A DNA stretch of 64,000 nucleotides from Gemmatimonadales bacterium (lineage in GTDB: Bacteria; Gemmatimonadota; Gemmatimonadetes; Longimicrobiales; Gaopeijiaceae), in assembly GCA_007695195.1 (NCBI GenBank), contig REEG01000111.1, positions 1 through 64,000 on the forward strand, written 5' to 3'. Position numbers and translations under genes: made by a program. Under the pieces are notes generated by a model, which did no database searches, was not told the DNA's origin, and saw only the letters and a program-made list of their open reading frames with translations. Below are positions 62,809-64,000 of this stretch, piece by piece; positions within the stretch are counted from its first letter, which is position 1, and each line of letters starts with the position of its first letter.

Positions 62809-63666
62809 TCAGGAGCGACGACCCAGGGGGCCGCTTGAGGCCTCCTTGACCTCCTTCTTCAGATCACTCAGCGCCACGATCCGACGCTCGCCCTCGTCAT
62901 CCCGGAGTGTCACCAGCTCGCTCCAGATGTCCACCTTCACCACCCGTTCTTCGCCTCGGGCCGTTCGAAGGTGACGACCCTCCCTTGGAAAGCGACGACG
63001 TGCCTGCACGTACGCGTCGTGCTCGTACTGGAGGCAACACATAAGGCGTCCACAGCAGCCGGAAATCTGGGCGGGATTCAGAGATAGATCCTGGTCCTTG
63101 GCCAACTGCAGGGATACCGGCTTCAACTCAGGCAGCCAGGTGGAGCAGCAGAGTTCACGGCCGCAGCGGCCAACCCCACCCAGGAGGGCCGCCTCGTCCC
63201 GAACGCCGATCTGCCGGAGTTCGATGCGGGTGCGGAAGGTGCGAGCCAGATCACGGACCAACTCCCGGAAATCGACCCGGCGGTCGGCGGTGAAGTAGAT
63301 GGTCAACTTCTTCCGGTCAAACTGCCACTCGGCCTCCGTTACCTTCATGCGGAGTCCATGTCGATGCACCTGGCTCCGGGTCTCATCCCGGACTCGGTCC
63401 TCGTCTTCCCTCATGCGCCGCAATTGGGAGACATCTTCGGCCCTTGCCTGTCGGAGAACCTCCCGGTCGGGTTCCGGGGCACCGCACCCGCCCGAAGATG
63501 CCGAGCACTTGCGCTCCGCCACGGTTCCCATGGCCAGGATCCGGCCCAGATCCTCCCCGCGATCCGCTTCCACCACAACATAGTCGCCTGGGGCTACCTC
63601 CATCCCCCGCACCATGAAGTAGTCCTTCCGATTTCCCTTGAATCCAACCTCGGCAAAGCCGGCCAC
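62809..63666 (-). CDS. ricT: PSP1 C-terminal domain protein (RicT/YaaT-like)
   Basis: 285 residues. PSP1 domain with CGRELCCSTWL, and CCGRLMCCLQYEHDAY, the Cys-rich pairs conserved in RicT. In Bacillus subtilis RicT (YaaT) acts with RicA and RicF on RNase Y-dependent mRNA processing. The GTG at 63666 has an ideal AAGGAGG six bases upstream and the expected VAGFAEVGFKG start, so longer upstream readings are rejected. Confidence 0.9.
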   Translation of the reverse strand: MAGFAEVGFKGNRKDYFMVRGMEVAPGDYVVVEADRGEDLGRILAMGTVAERKCSASSGGCGAPEPDREVLRQARAEDVSQLRRMREDEDRVRDETRSQVHRHGLRMKVTEAEWQFDRKKLTIYFTADRRVDFRELVRDLARTFRTRIELRQIGVRDEAALLGGVGRCGRELCCSTWLPELKPVSLQLAKDQDLSLNPAQISGCCGRLMCCLQYEHDAYVQARRRFPREGRHLRTARGEERVVKVDIWSELVTLRDDEGERRIVALSDLKKEVKEASSGPLGRRS

Positions 63667-63737
63667 CGTCGTCCTCCTTGATCCTCCCTTGAACCAGGCC
63701 TCCTCCCACGGGCACTGCCGCCTGGCGAGGGAGCCCC

Positions 63738-64000
63738 CTACTCGGGCTCCAACCAGGCTCCCATCTCTGCGTATTTGGCCCACCGAAGGCGACGACGTTC
63801 GTCTGAATCCATGGCCCGGAGTTGACCGAGATGGGTCAGAAGGGCGGATTTGAGGGCCTGGGTGGTTGCGGTCCAGTCTGCGTGGGCGCCCCCGGGGGGT
63901 TCCGGAATCACCTCATCCACCACACCGAGACCGTGGAGGTTGGCGGAGGTGAGCCTGAGCGCCGCCGCCGCCTTGTCTCTATGATCGGCGGACCTCCAGA
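63738..64000 (-). CDS. accA: Acetyl-CoA carboxylase carboxyltransferase subunit alpha (C-terminal part)
   Basis: Only the last 87 residues are in the window; the gene continues past the right edge. The segment WRSADHRDKAAAALRLTS...LGVVDEVIPEPPGGAHAD is the characteristic AccA C-terminus, followed by a final helix ending in WAKYAEMGAW. Part of the carboxyltransferase that makes malonyl-CoA for fatty-acid synthesis. ricT begins 71 bp after its stop on the same strand. Confidence 0.9.
   Translation of the reverse strand, partial: WRSADHRDKAAAALRLTSANLHGLGVVDEVIPEPPGGAHADWTATTQALKSALLTHLGQLRAMDSDERRRLRWAKYAEMGAWLEPE

Noticed and set aside
63667-63783. Longer N-terminus for the RicT gene
   Set aside because: The GTG at 63666 has a near-perfect ribosome-binding site and the family N-terminus; the upstream residues are not family-like.
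1-64000. tRNA, rRNA, insertion sequence or prophage genes
   Set aside because: No intergenic stretch is long enough or shows cloverleaf arms, and no transposase, integrase or phage structural motif was seen on either strand.

Overview
The window is GC-rich, gene-dense bacterial chromosome with no detectable mobile element, prophage, rRNA, tRNA or CRISPR array. Many lipoproteins, a RlpA-type glycosidase, a Mrp-type antiporter and two outer-membrane-associated DUF5916 proteins indicate a diderm. High GC, paired DUF5916 genes, a GlnRS-YqeY fusion and the overall gene content fit Gemmatimonadota or a close relative. That placement is inference from family content, not from a marker phylogeny.

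Layout. (1) 1-3109: a truncated metalloprotease-like lipoprotein, a divergent Nudix hydrolase and an NlpE-like lipoprotein. (2) 3209-11092, minus strand: an eleven-gene Mrp/Mbh-type cation/proton antiporter operon (E-F-G-DUF4040-MbhE-B-C-D-D-small membrane protein-D). It has three large D-type antiporter subunits and no fused MrpA, and is preceded by a hairpin-rich leader. (3) 11350-17925, minus: transketolase, LeuRS, a DUF983 membrane protein, a COG4324 aminopeptidase-like lipoprotein and a small coupled ORF. (4) 18102-19844, plus: a rhodanese and a DUF4015 glycoside-hydrolase-like lipoprotein. (5) 19864-28602, minus: hisG-D-C-H-A-B-F-IE plus an ABC exporter. A complete transcription-attenuation leader precedes hisG: a promoter, a 28-residue leader peptide with HHHHRH, mutually exclusive stems and a U-tract terminator. 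(6) 28949-37945: a DUF5916 protein, a Tat-exported LD-carboxypeptidase, glucose-6-phosphate isomerase, a VapBC toxin-antitoxin pair with a palindromic promoter, a second DUF5916 protein and an SRPBCC protein. (7) 38015-52602: an Ig-like lipoprotein, GlnRS-YqeY, RlpA, a PDZ protein with 13-residue repeats, UvrA and GyrA. GyrA is translationally linked to a PLP-dependent dehydratase and followed by a HAD phosphatase, a DsbA-like protein and a 76-residue protein. (8) 52655-64000, minus: DUF402 protein, MobA-like nucleotidyltransferase and FadB/J-type enzyme in overlapping order, then a coiled-coil lipoprotein, two M16-like proteins that both lack the zinc motif, an M23 peptidase, MetRS, RicT (PSP1) and the C-terminal end of AccA.

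How it works together. Most operons are tightly packed with 4-base ATGA/GTGA overlaps, so translational coupling is pervasive. The region mixes core translation, replication and repair enzymes with two clear physiological units: ion homeostasis (Mrp) and histidine biosynthesis. The best candidates for new biology are the his attenuator, whose leader ORF appears to start at the transcription start site, the structured leader and unusual subunit set of the antiporter, and the pair of zinc-less M16 proteins.
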